Shown: in pieces, positions 51,001-58,386 of the stretch | Position numbering within the stretch: the first letter of the stretch is position 1 | How the letters are laid out: every line of letters begins with the position of its first letter | NCBI GenBank assembly: GCA_021813655.1 | Contig: JAKAJU010000183.1 | Location: 1 to 58,386 of the forward strand | Origin: Chloroflexota bacterium | GTDB lineage: Bacteria > Chloroflexota > Limnocylindria > Limnocylindrales > CSP1-4 | Length of the DNA: 58,386 nucleotides | Reading direction: 5' to 3' | Made by a program: the position numbers and the translations under genes | The notes under the pieces: generated by a model | Seen by the model: the letters and a program-made list of their open reading frames with translations, nothing else | Told to the model about the DNA's origin: nothing | Databases searched by the model: none

Positions 51001-51453
51001 TCAGGACAGCCGCGGGATCCTGATCGGGGGGACGGAGCGGGCGTCCGGACTCACGAGGCGAACGAGCCTGTCGAGTCGATCGTCGACCGCGGCGAGGAGC
51101 CCGCGGAGGTCCAGCCCGGCCGGATCCGCGTCGCCGTCGACCGCCGCGCGCAGGAGCGCGCGGGCGCCGACCAGGTTCTTCCTCATCCCGACGGCATTGC
51201 CCCGGATCCGGTGCACGTGGGCCGCCGCGACCTTGATGAGCCCCTGGTACAGCTCACGCTCCGGGAGGTCGTCGGTGCCCATCCACGCTGGCTCGAGCAG
51301 CTCGTGGGCGAGGAACCAGTCGCCGCGATCGCAGGCGGCGAGGCCGTCCGCGAGGGCGGCGCGACGCGCCTCGGGCGGCAGCGGGCGGTACGCCTTCCGG
51401 CGCCCGCCCTGGAGGACGGTCGCCTCGCGGGGTCCGTCCGTCCGGTCCGCCAT
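51001..51453 (-). CDS. DUF309 domain protein
   Basis: A 150-residue helical protein with the DUF309 pattern GDWFLAHELLEPAWMGTDD (F-x-AHE-x2-E-x2-W), then LYQGLIKVAAAHVHRIRGN and KNLVGARALL. The function of this family is not known. It lies 18 bp before the VanW gene stop in the same direction. Confidence 0.85.
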   Translation of the reverse strand: MADRTDGPREATVLQGGRRKAYRPLPPEARRAALADGLAACDRGDWFLAHELLEPAWMGTDDLPERELYQGLIKVAAAHVHRIRGNAVGMRKNLVGARALLRAAVDGDADPAGLDLRGLLAAVDDRLDRLVRLVSPDARSVPPIRIPRLS

Positions 51454-51471
51454 CGGTTCGCCTCGGCCGCG

Positions 51472-52326
51472 TCAGGCGGCGCGACCCGGATCGTGGCCGG
51501 CCCCAGCCTCGGCGAGTGCCGGGTCCACGCGGTAGGCCACGCGCGCGCGGTTCGCCATGAGGCGCTCGTCGGCGACGACACGGCCGGTGGTGCGGTCGAC
51601 GGCGCGGCGCCAGACCTCATTGCAGCGGACGACCGCCTCTCCGTCGCGCTCGAAGCGATGGTCCACCTCGTACACGTGGTACGCGAGGGCGAGCTCGCGA
51701 TCCGCCCGGACCCGTCCCCTCAGGTCCCGCTGCGTCAGCCAGACGTCCAGCTGGAAGGTCGCGTCCGTGTCGTTGCGGAGGCGCAGGTCCACGTAGTTGT
51801 AGAAGACGCTCGCGCCCGTGCCGAATGGGAGGATGCGGCGGTCGTCCGGGAACGGGTCGAACCCATGGTGATGCCGTTCGACGACCGTGAGGGGGGTGTG
51901 CAGCGCGAGCCAATAGAGGAGGTTCGCCATCTGGCAGAGCCCGCCGCCCGTGCCGGTCCGCGCCTCTGCGCCGAAGAGGACGATCCCCTCACGGAATCCG
52001 CGCCGCGCGGACGGCGCCCCGACGCGATCCCAGAACGAGACGGTCTCTCCGGGCCCGACGACCAGGCCGTCGAGGGACGACGCTGCGAGCCGCAGGTTGA
52101 CGATCTTCGTCTCCTGCAGGCGCGGGTCGGTCGCGCCCAGGCGGCGGCGGAGGATCGACCCGTGGCGCGCGACGACGACGGGGAGTCGATCGTCCGCCCG
52201 GAGCGTGCGCGCGAACCGCGTGCCGGCTCGGCGGTCGCGCAGGCGGCGCGCGAGCCGCAGCTGCTCGACCCGCAGCGGGTACGCCCACGGGTGACGCGCG
52301 GTGAGGACGGGGCGCTCCGGGGCCAT
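51472..52326 (-). CDS. VanW family protein
   Basis: A 284-residue VanW-domain protein. It has VNLRLAASSLDGLVVGPGET, SFWDRVGAPSARRGFREGIV, TGGGLCQMANLLYWLALHT and RHHHGFDPFPDDRRILPFGTG, typical of the family, but no YoaR/peptidoglycan-binding module. VanW accompanies some vancomycin-resistance clusters but its role is unknown, and no van genes are nearby. A TATCCT box ends six bases before the ATG, with no ribosome site, so it is probably leaderless. Confidence 0.87.
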   Translation of the reverse strand: MAPERPVLTARHPWAYPLRVEQLRLARRLRDRRAGTRFARTLRADDRLPVVVARHGSILRRRLGATDPRLQETKIVNLRLAASSLDGLVVGPGETVSFWDRVGAPSARRGFREGIVLFGAEARTGTGGGLCQMANLLYWLALHTPLTVVERHHHGFDPFPDDRRILPFGTGASVFYNYVDLRLRNDTDATFQLDVWLTQRDLRGRVRADRELALAYHVYEVDHRFERDGEAVVRCNEVWRRAVDRTTGRVVADERLMANRARVAYRVDPALAEAGAGHDPGRAA

Positions 52327-52332
52327 GCCGGG

Positions 52333-52338
52333 AGGATA
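52333..52338 (-). promoter_or_regulatory. -10 box of the VanW gene
   Basis: TATCCT on the minus strand, with six bases before the ATG, matching other probable leaderless starts in the window. Confidence 0.5.
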
Positions 52339-52446
52339 CGGTCCGTCGCAGCACCGTGCGGGCCGAGCGACGGTCCACCGGGTGGGACCGAGAACGAGCC
52401 CCCGCGGGAGACTCCACGGGGGCTCGTCCACGCTCAGGAGAGGTGG

Positions 52447-52520
<74 letters not shown>

Positions 52521-52649
52521 ACGGCCGGGATTCTAGCAGGCATCGGCCGGTCAGACGGTCGAGTGCGGCACGGGCCTGCCCGACCGAGCCTGTGTCGGCG
52601 GCGGTATCGTGCACCGTCGTCCGGGCGGGCGGACGCGGAGGAGCCCGCG

Positions 52650-53696
52650 TCAGGGTCGCGCGAGCGCGCGGCGCCACGCGCCCCGGTCGGCGAGCTCGTC
52701 CCGCAGCTCCCGCGCGAGCAGGTCAGCGAGACATCGCCGCACCGGCTTCCCCTCGAAGAGCGCGAGGTGGACCTCCCGCGCGATCGGGACCTCGACGTCG
52801 AGGGTGTCCGCGAGCGCGATCGCCGCGTCGACCGTGAACGCGCCTTCGGCCACGCCGCCGATCGCCTCTCCGACGAGCACCGGCCGGTGACCGCGCGCGA
52901 GCTCGACGCCGAGACGGTGGTTGCGCGACAGGGTCGACTCGCAGGTCGCGATCAGGTCGCCCATCCCGGCAAGGCCGGAGAACGTCATCGGGCTGCCGCC
53001 GGCGGCGACCCCGAGCCGCGTGATCTCGGCGAGGCCCCGCGTGATCAGGGCCGCCTTCCCGTTGTCCCCGAAGCCGAGGGCGTCGGCCGCGCCGGCCGCG
53101 ATCGCGACGACGTTCTTCAGGGCGCCCGCGAGCTCGACGCCCGTCACGTCCTCGTTCGTGTAGAGGCGGAAGAAGCGCGTGCCGATGCGATCGCGCACGC
53201 GCGCCGCCAGGGCCTCGTCCGTCGCCGCGACGACCGCGGACGCGGGCAGGCCGCGCGCGATCTCCGGCGCGAGGTTGGGACCCGAGAGGACGGCGATCCG
53301 GGCCGGATCCACGCCCGCGGTCTCCGCGATGACCTGGCTCATCCGCCGGAGCGTGCCTCGCTCGATGCCCTTCACCACGGAGACGACCGTCGCGCTCGCC
53401 GCGAAGCGCGGCGCGATCGCACGCACTCCCTCGCGGAGGAAGGCCGATGGGATGGCGACGACGACGAGGTCCGCTGATGCGACGCGACCCGGATCGGCCG
53501 TCACCGTGAGCCGGGCCGGGAACCGGATGCCCGGGAGACGCTCGGCGTCCTCCCGGGCCACCTCGAGGAGCGCGGCTCGTTCGGGCCTCCGCACGATGAG
53601 GACCGTCCGCTCGCGCCGGCCGAGCAGGATGGCGAGTGTCGTCCCCCACGTCCCGCCGCCCACGATCGCGACCGTGGGCTGGTGCCCCCGGGTCAC
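52650..53696 (-). CDS. gpsA: NAD(P)-dependent glycerol-3-phosphate dehydrogenase
   Basis: A 348-residue enzyme making glycerol-3-phosphate for phospholipids. It has VAIVGGGTWGTTLAILLGR, VVAIPSAFLREGV, VVSVVKGIERGTL, LSGPNLAPEIA, GVELAGALKNVVAIAAG (catalytic Lys) and GLAGMGDLIATCESTLSRNH. GTG at 53694-53696 overlaps the der stop. Grouping with plsC fits lipid synthesis. Confidence 0.96.
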   Translation of the reverse strand: MTRGHQPTVAIVGGGTWGTTLAILLGRRERTVLIVRRPERAALLEVAREDAERLPGIRFPARLTVTADPGRVASADLVVVAIPSAFLREGVRAIAPRFAASATVVSVVKGIERGTLRRMSQVIAETAGVDPARIAVLSGPNLAPEIARGLPASAVVAATDEALAARVRDRIGTRFFRLYTNEDVTGVELAGALKNVVAIAAGAADALGFGDNGKAALITRGLAEITRLGVAAGGSPMTFSGLAGMGDLIATCESTLSRNHRLGVELARGHRPVLVGEAIGGVAEGAFTVDAAIALADTLDVEVPIAREVHLALFEGKPVRRCLADLLARELRDELADRGAWRRALARP

Positions 53697-55384
53697 GTCC
53701 CGGGCCGGCGACCCCGGCGTCCCGTGGAGCCGCTCCGACCGCCCACGCCCTTGCGACGACGCCCGCCCGCGGGGCCGGTCTGTCTCCCATCGAGCGGGCC
53801 AGGGGGCCCACCCTTGGTCCCGGCCGGCCCTCCGCCCCGCGGACCTGCGGGCGTCGGGCCCTTGGCGGCACGACCGGGTCCCGTGGCCGTACCGCGCGCG
53901 GCTGCGACCCCGCCCGCACCGGCCCGGCGCGGCGGTCGGTTCTTCGCCTCGTCACGTCGGCGCTCGCGGAAGTTCAGCCGGAGCGGGGTCCCGATGAAGC
54001 CGTACTCGTCGCGGAGCTGGTTCTCGAGGTATCGCCGGTAGCTGAAGTGCACGTCGTCCGCGTCGCGCGCGAAGAAGACGAACGTCGGCGGGGCGACCGC
54101 GGCCTGCGTTGCGTAGAGGATCTTCGGCCGGCGGTTGCGGACGGTCGGCGGCTGCTGACGCGCCACGGCTTCCGCGACCAGGCGGTTCAGCTCGCCGGTG
54201 GGGATCCGACGGCGTCGCTCGCCCCAGACGTCCACGGCGAGCTCGAGGACGCGGTCGGTGCGCTGCCCGGTCTTCGCCGAGATCGAGACGACCGGTGCGA
54301 AGTCGAGGAAGGGTGCCTCGCGCCGGATCCACTCGACGTACCGATCGAACGTCCGGTCGGTCTTCTCCTCGACGATGTCCCACTTGTTGACGGCGACGAC
54401 GAGGCCCTTGCCCTCCTCCACGACGTAGCCGGCGATGTGGGCGTCCTGCGCGGTGAGCCCCTCGAGCGCATCGATGAGGAGGATCGCGACGTCGGCGCGG
54501 GAGAGCGCCCGCAGCGCGCGCAGCGCGGAGTAGCGCTCCGCCGCCTCCGCGCTCGCCACCTTCCCCCGGCGGCGGATCCCGGCCGTGTCGATGAGGACGA
54601 CCTCGCCGTGCCCGTACGCGAGCCGCGTGTCGATCGCGTCGCGCGTCGTCCCCGGGATGTCGCTGACGATCATCCGCTCCTCGCCGATGAGACGGTTCAG
54701 GAGGCTCGACTTGCCCACGTTCGGCCGGCCCAGGAGGGCGATCGTCACGGGGCCGGGAAGCTCGGCCGCCGCTTCCTCCTCGGCCGCCTCGTCGGCGCCG
54801 ATGAAGCCGTCGGCGATGTCGCGCGCGCGCTGGTCAGCCGCTGCCTCGCGGGCCTTGCGCTCCCGCTCGCCGTCCGACTCGGGGGGGAGGGCCTCGACGA
54901 TCGCGTCGAGGAGGTCGGCGACCCCGCGACCGTGGAGCGCGCTGACAGGGAGGGTCGTCGCCCAGCCCAGCGCGTAGAACTCGGCAGCGTCGAGCTCCCG
55001 GCGCTCGCTGTCCGCCTTGTTCGCGGCCACGAGCACGGGCGCCGAGGATCGGCGAAGGACGTCCGCGGCCTCCGAGTCGGCGGGTGTGAGACCCGTCGCC
55101 GCGTCGACGACGAAGACGACGACATCGGCCTCCGAGATCGCCAGGCGGGCCTGCTCCTGGACGCGCGCTTCGATGGAGTCACCCGGCTCGATCTCGAGCC
55201 CCCCGGTGTCCACGATCAGGAAGCGGCGATCCTCCCACTCGGCGTCGCCGTAGAGGCGGTCGCGGGTGGTGCGCGCCCGGTCCTCGACGATCGCCGCGCG
55301 CTCGCCGAGGATGCGATTGAACAGGGTGCTCTTGCCGACGTTCGGGCGGCCGACGATCGCGACGACGGGCAGGTCCGCGGCCAT
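53693..55384 (-). CDS. der: ribosome-associated GTPase Der (EngA)
   Basis: A 563-residue GTPase with two G domains for 50S maturation. The first has GRPNVGKSTLFNRILGER, DTGGLE and NKAD; the second has GRPNVGKSSLLNRLIGEE, DTAGIRRRG and NKWD, and a KH-like domain follows (FVFFARDADDVHFSYRRYLE, GTPLRLNFRERR). After residue about 470 a tail of about 90 residues rich in Arg, Gly and Pro is added, much longer and more basic than in E. coli. It may add RNA contacts (inference). It shares one base with the ispH stop (TGATG). Confidence 0.96.
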   Translation of the reverse strand: MAADLPVVAIVGRPNVGKSTLFNRILGERAAIVEDRARTTRDRLYGDAEWEDRRFLIVDTGGLEIEPGDSIEARVQEQARLAISEADVVVFVVDAATGLTPADSEAADVLRRSSAPVLVAANKADSERRELDAAEFYALGWATTLPVSALHGRGVADLLDAIVEALPPESDGERERKAREAAADQRARDIADGFIGADEAAEEEAAAELPGPVTIALLGRPNVGKSSLLNRLIGEERMIVSDIPGTTRDAIDTRLAYGHGEVVLIDTAGIRRRGKVASAEAAERYSALRALRALSRADVAILLIDALEGLTAQDAHIAGYVVEEGKGLVVAVNKWDIVEEKTDRTFDRYVEWIRREAPFLDFAPVVSISAKTGQRTDRVLELAVDVWGERRRRIPTGELNRLVAEAVARQQPPTVRNRRPKILYATQAAVAPPTFVFFARDADDVHFSYRRYLENQLRDEYGFIGTPLRLNFRERRRDEAKNRPPRRAGAGGVAAARGTATGPGRAAKGPTPAGPRGGGPAGTKGGPPGPLDGRQTGPAGGRRRKGVGGRSGSTGRRGRRPGT

Positions 55385-56361
55385 CAGCGGGCCGATGCCG
55401 GGACGGCGTGTCCCTGCGTCCGCGGCAGCGAGGTCGTCCGCCCGGCGGGCGTGGCTGCGGCTGCCAGCGCCCCCGCCGCCATCTCGGCCTCGCGCCCGGC
55501 GATCGACGGAGAGCCGGCGAGCTCCAGGACCCGCCGCGCGACGACCTCGAGGTCCTCGATCGGGGTGGAGGTCCCGCCCGTCACGCCGACGGTCCGCGCG
55601 CCGTCGAACACAGACCCGTCCGCCAGGTCCACGACACCCTCGATCTGGGCGACCGGCGTGCCGACGATCTCGCAGAGACGCGTCAGCTCCTTCGTGTTCG
55701 CCGAGTGACGCCCGCCGACGACGACCATGAAGTCGACCGCCCTCGCCGTCTCGACGGTGTCCTCCTGGCGGCGGATGGTGACCGGGCAGACGGTGTTGAC
55801 GATCTTGAGCTCGTGGGCACGGCTGACGATGAACGCGGCGAGCTTCTCGAACTTCCATGGCGGCTGCGTGGACTGGCTCATGAGGGCCATCCGCTTCCTG
55901 CGCGGGATGGACTCCCATTCGTCCTCCTCGTCCACGACGATCGCGTCCGGCGCCACGCCGAGGAGGCCGACGACCTCCGGGTGGCGGAGCGTTCCCAGGA
56001 TGACGATCGTGTAGCCCTCCTCGACCAGTCGGGCGAGCTGGCGATGCTCCGATGTCACCCACGAGCACGTGCCGTCGATGACGTCCAGCCCGCGCGATTC
56101 GGCACGCGCGAGGACTTCGGGCCGCGCGCCGTGGGCCCGGATGACCACGGCCGACCCCGACGCGACGTCGTCGAGACTGTCCACCGTGCGGATCCCCTCC
56201 GCCTGGAGCTGCGCGATGACGCCCTCGTTGTGGACGACCTGGCCCAGGGTGACCGTGACGGCACCCGTGGCGGCCGTCTCCTTGGCCCGGTCGATCGCCT
56301 CGCGCACGCCGTAGCAGAAGCCGGTCCGCCGTGCGATCAGGATGCTCTCGACGGTTCCCAT
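55384..56361 (-). CDS. ispH: 4-hydroxy-3-methylbut-2-enyl diphosphate reductase
   Basis: A 325-residue Fe-S enzyme, the last step of the MEP isoprenoid pathway. The three cluster Cys are in TGFCYGVREAI, DGTCSWVTSEH and NTVCPVTIRRQE, with the substrate His in GQVVHNEGV and TLRHPEVVG. Its segments differ from E. coli at several points: GTCSWV instead of ATCPLV and SQSTQ in the usual TQTT region. The start ATG at 56359-56361 follows plsC by ten bases with no clear ribosome site. Confidence 0.94.
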   Translation of the reverse strand: MGTVESILIARRTGFCYGVREAIDRAKETAATGAVTVTLGQVVHNEGVIAQLQAEGIRTVDSLDDVASGSAVVIRAHGARPEVLARAESRGLDVIDGTCSWVTSEHRQLARLVEEGYTIVILGTLRHPEVVGLLGVAPDAIVVDEEDEWESIPRRKRMALMSQSTQPPWKFEKLAAFIVSRAHELKIVNTVCPVTIRRQEDTVETARAVDFMVVVGGRHSANTKELTRLCEIVGTPVAQIEGVVDLADGSVFDGARTVGVTGGTSTPIEDLEVVARRVLELAGSPSIAGREAEMAAGALAAAATPAGRTTSLPRTQGHAVPASAR

Positions 56362-56371
56362 GGCCCGCGTA

Positions 56372-57103
56372 TCATGCCACGGGCCCGGTCGGGCCCCCCT
56401 TCGCGGCGGCCTCGGCATAGACGCCCCGGTAGGCCGGCGGGAGCAGGATCGCGATGCGCGTCATCAGGCGGTCGGTCACCGCCTCGAGGTCCTCGCGCGT
56501 TCCGTCGACGGTGAGCCGCTCGAGGTGGAATGGCTGCCCGATGCGCACGTGGACGTGCGCGCCCGGATGCGGAAAGGTGCTCCCCCGGGGCCACATCCGT
56601 TCCGTCCCCCAGACGCCAACGGGCAGGACGGGCGCCCCCGTCCTGATCGCGAGGAGCGTCACCCCAGCCTTCGCCCGCATCAGCGCGCCGGTGTGGCTGC
56701 GCGTTCCTTCGGGGAAGGTACCGAGCACGCGGCCGTCGTCGAGGACGCGCTTGGCGAGGCGGAAGGCCTCCGTGTCGGCGGCGCCGCGCCGGATGCCGAA
56801 CGCGCCGTTCGCCCTGAGGAACGCGCCCACGAGCGGCCACTCGAGGGCCTCCTGCTTCGCCATCCAGTGGACGTACCGCCCGAGGGCGGGCGTGAGCCAC
56901 GAGGCGATGAGCGGCGGATCCGCGTTCGAGAGGTGGTTGCTCGCGATGATGAGCGGGCCGTCGCCGGGCAGGCCCTCGAGTCCCTCGATGTCCACGCGGG
57001 CGAGGGACCGATAGATGGCGCGACCCACGAAGAGCGAGCCGCGGACGAAGCGCGTCGGTCGCCGCGAACCCAGATCGAGCACCCCGGCCGTCCGCTCGGT
57101 CAT
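56372..57103 (-). CDS. plsC: 1-acyl-sn-glycerol-3-phosphate acyltransferase
   Basis: A 243-residue membrane-associated acyltransferase that makes phosphatidic acid. It has the catalytic NHLSNADPP (NHX4D-like), GAFGIRRG and VLGTFPEGTRSHTG motifs. It overlaps the cmk stop and precedes ispH, der and gpsA. Confidence 0.94.
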   Translation of the reverse strand: MTERTAGVLDLGSRRPTRFVRGSLFVGRAIYRSLARVDIEGLEGLPGDGPLIIASNHLSNADPPLIASWLTPALGRYVHWMAKQEALEWPLVGAFLRANGAFGIRRGAADTEAFRLAKRVLDDGRVLGTFPEGTRSHTGALMRAKAGVTLLAIRTGAPVLPVGVWGTERMWPRGSTFPHPGAHVHVRIGQPFHLERLTVDGTREDLEAVTDRLMTRIAILLPPAYRGVYAEAAAKGGPTGPVA

Positions 57104-57858
57104 CCGACGGTCCCGGACCCTCCGGCGCGCTCCGCCGTCCGGTTTCGCGCGAGTGCCACCACGCGCGCGACGACGGCGTCGAGCCCCATCCCGTCCGTCA
57201 CCACGATGACGGCGTCGTCGGCCGGGCGCAACGGGGCGATGGCGCGCCCGGAGTCGATCGCGTCGCGTCGCTCCAGGTCGGCGCGGATCCCCGCGGTCTC
57301 GGGGCCGTCCGGGTCGAGACCCCGCTCGAGGGCGCGACGGCGCGCGCGTTCAGCGGCCGAGGCGTCGAGATAGACCTTCAGGTCGGCGTCGGGGAGCACG
57401 ACCGTGCCGATGTCGCGTCCGACCATGACGATCCCGGCCCCTGCCGCCAGCTCGCGCTGCACGGCGACGAGCGCGCGGCGGACCTCCGGCTGACGGGCGA
57501 CCTCGGAGACATGCCGGTCCACGCGCGCTGCCCGGACGGATCGCGTGACGTCACGGCCGTCGACACGGACGCGCGCCAGTCGCCCGGCGGCGTCCGGGGC
57601 GAGCCGCACATCGGGCGCAAGGCACGCCACCGCAGGGCCGTCGGTCAACGGCACTCCCCGGCGGAGCGCGAGCCACGTGAGCGCCCGGTACATGAGACCG
57701 GTGTCCACGAAGCACAGGCCGAGCGCCCCCGCGACAGCCATCCCGACGCTCGACTTCCCGCTCGAGCCCGGGCCGTCGATGGCGACCGTGAGCCCCAGGG
57801 GGCGCGTCCCCGGCGTGGAGCTCCGGTCGCCGCCGGCCGGCGTCGTCGCCGTCACCAT
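57100..57858 (-). CDS. cmk: cytidylate kinase
   Basis: A 252-residue CMP/dCMP kinase. It has VAIDGPGSSGKSSVGMAVAG (P-loop), FVDTGLMYRALTWLAL, MVGRDIGTVVLPDADLKVYLDA and ERRDAIDSGRAIAPL. Cmk is often fused or adjacent to lipid and der genes, as here. The ATG at 57856-57858 overlaps the amidohydrolase stop (ATGGTGA). Confidence 0.95.
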   Translation of the reverse strand: MVTATTPAGGDRSSTPGTRPLGLTVAIDGPGSSGKSSVGMAVAGALGLCFVDTGLMYRALTWLALRRGVPLTDGPAVACLAPDVRLAPDAAGRLARVRVDGRDVTRSVRAARVDRHVSEVARQPEVRRALVAVQRELAAGAGIVMVGRDIGTVVLPDADLKVYLDASAAERARRRALERGLDPDGPETAGIRADLERRDAIDSGRAIAPLRPADDAVIVVTDGMGLDAVVARVVALARNRTAERAGGSGTVG

Positions 57859-58386
57859 CCGTGCCCAGGCGCCGCGAAGACCGGCTCCCCCTCCACGAGC
57901 GTCATGAGCGGGCGGACCTCGTGGAGGCCCGCGGGGTCCACCGCGCGGAGATCCCGATCGAGCACGACGAGATCGGCGAGCATCCCTGGTTCGAGTCTCC
58001 CTGTCTCGCCGTCGAGATGGTTCACCCACGCCGATCCTGCCGTGTACGCCCGCAGGGCTGTCTCGAGGTCGATCGCCTCCTCGGCCAGCAGGGGCGCCGG
58101 CGCGACGTCCGGATCGTCGAACGTGCGGAGGACCGCGACCTGGATCTGCTCCACGACGTTCGCCGTGGAGACGGACCAGTCGCTCCCGCCCGCGAGCCGA
58201 GCGCCGGTCCGGGCGAGCGAGCCGAACGGGTACTGCCAGGCCGTCCGCTCGGGGCCGATGAACGGGATCGTCAGGGTGTCCATCTGTGAGTCGTGGCACG
58301 CCCAGTAGGGCTGCATGTTCGCGGTCACGTCGAGAGCGGCGAACCGCGGCACATCGTCGGGATGGACGAGCTGGATGTGGGCGATG
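57852..58386 (-). CDS. amidohydrolase family protein (YtcJ-like), 5' end cut by the window
   Basis: The C-terminal 177 residues of an amidohydrolase_3-type enzyme. It has AHIQLVHPDDVPRFAALDV, AGGSDWSVSTANV (metal Asp), LETALRAYTAGSAWV and LADLVVLDRDLRAVDP, typical of YtcJ-like proteins that hydrolyse N-substituted amino acids or related amides. The N-terminus and first metal motif lie beyond the right edge. Confidence 0.88.
   Translation of the reverse strand, partial: IAHIQLVHPDDVPRFAALDVTANMQPYWACHDSQMDTLTIPFIGPERTAWQYPFGSLARTGARLAGGSDWSVSTANVVEQIQVAVLRTFDDPDVAPAPLLAEEAIDLETALRAYTAGSAWVNHLDGETGRLEPGMLADLVVLDRDLRAVDPAGLHEVRPLMTLVEGEPVFAAPGHGW

Noticed and set aside
51472..52326. Vancomycin-resistance cluster suggested by the VanW protein
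   Set aside because: No vanH/A/X or two-component genes are nearby; VanW domains occur widely outside resistance clusters.

Overview
This is a high-GC, gene-dense bacterial chromosome segment with about 58 supported protein genes, three tRNA genes and almost no spacer DNA. Most genes lie on the minus strand in long operons whose stop and start codons overlap (ATGA, GTGA or TGATG). There is no insertion sequence, prophage or CRISPR array. The gene mix suggests an uncultured Chloroflexota-like (terrestrial or freshwater) bacterium, or another high-GC lineage near Actinobacteria and Chloroflexota: a DUF881 pair, a DUF951 protein, a T-box on thrS, a TrpR-like YerC next to his genes, a Mycobacterium-type EtfD, no visible outer-membrane genes and lipobox-type binding proteins. 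That assignment is inference from gene content, not from a marker tree.

Layout. 1-8415 is a translation block read leftward: tRNA-Val, a T-box leader, thrS, infC-rpmI-rplT, pheS-pheT, a CvpA-like membrane protein and a truncated 3-methyladenine DNA glycosylase. 8506-9174 is a secreted collagen-repeat protein. 9817-20267 is the most distinctive region. It holds an amidohydrolase and a glutamine-synthetase-like enzyme (together resembling the two halves of FluG), a cyclase-family hydrolase, a PgdA/cyclic-imide-hydrolase-like deacetylase, a complete Liv-type ABC importer and an asparaginase. I read it as a candidate uptake and degradation route for a nitrogenous amide, imide or amine.

20326-26982 is a six-gene envelope operon: a tethered peptide-type solute-binding protein, an MA-type metallopeptidase with a membrane anchor, two DUF881 proteins, DUF951 and an MFS transporter. 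27139-29814 holds a Nudix hydrolase, tRNA-Arg and a thiol-redox operon (glutaredoxin, CcdA, TlpA). 29811-34178 is a histidine block: hisA diverges from yerC-hisG-hisH-hisF-hisIE across a palindromic operator. 34229-36181 is nrdR-dcd-MBL hydrolase. 36257-44326 is a long leftward run that joins an electron-transfer flavoprotein with its membrane Fe-S partner (etfD-etfB-etfA), molybdopterin genes (moaC, mogA), a site-2 protease and membrane proteins.

44514-47712 pairs an aldehyde dehydrogenase with a group II decarboxylase. 47823-48971 has a CGNR zinc-finger protein divergent from two tiny genes over a compact promoter array. 49118-52326 carries DUF1269, an NAD(P)-binding protein, DUF309 and a VanW protein. 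After tRNA-Pro, 52650-58386 is a housekeeping operon read leftward: amidohydrolase (cut by the window), cmk, plsC, ispH, der and gpsA.

Regulation visible in the sequence includes a transcription-attenuating T-box on thrS, a sigma-70 promoter within the thrS-infC gap, a good promoter for the Liv operon, several apparently leaderless starts with a TANNNT -10 box 6-7 nt before the start codon, and a likely autoregulatory palindrome between yerC and hisA.
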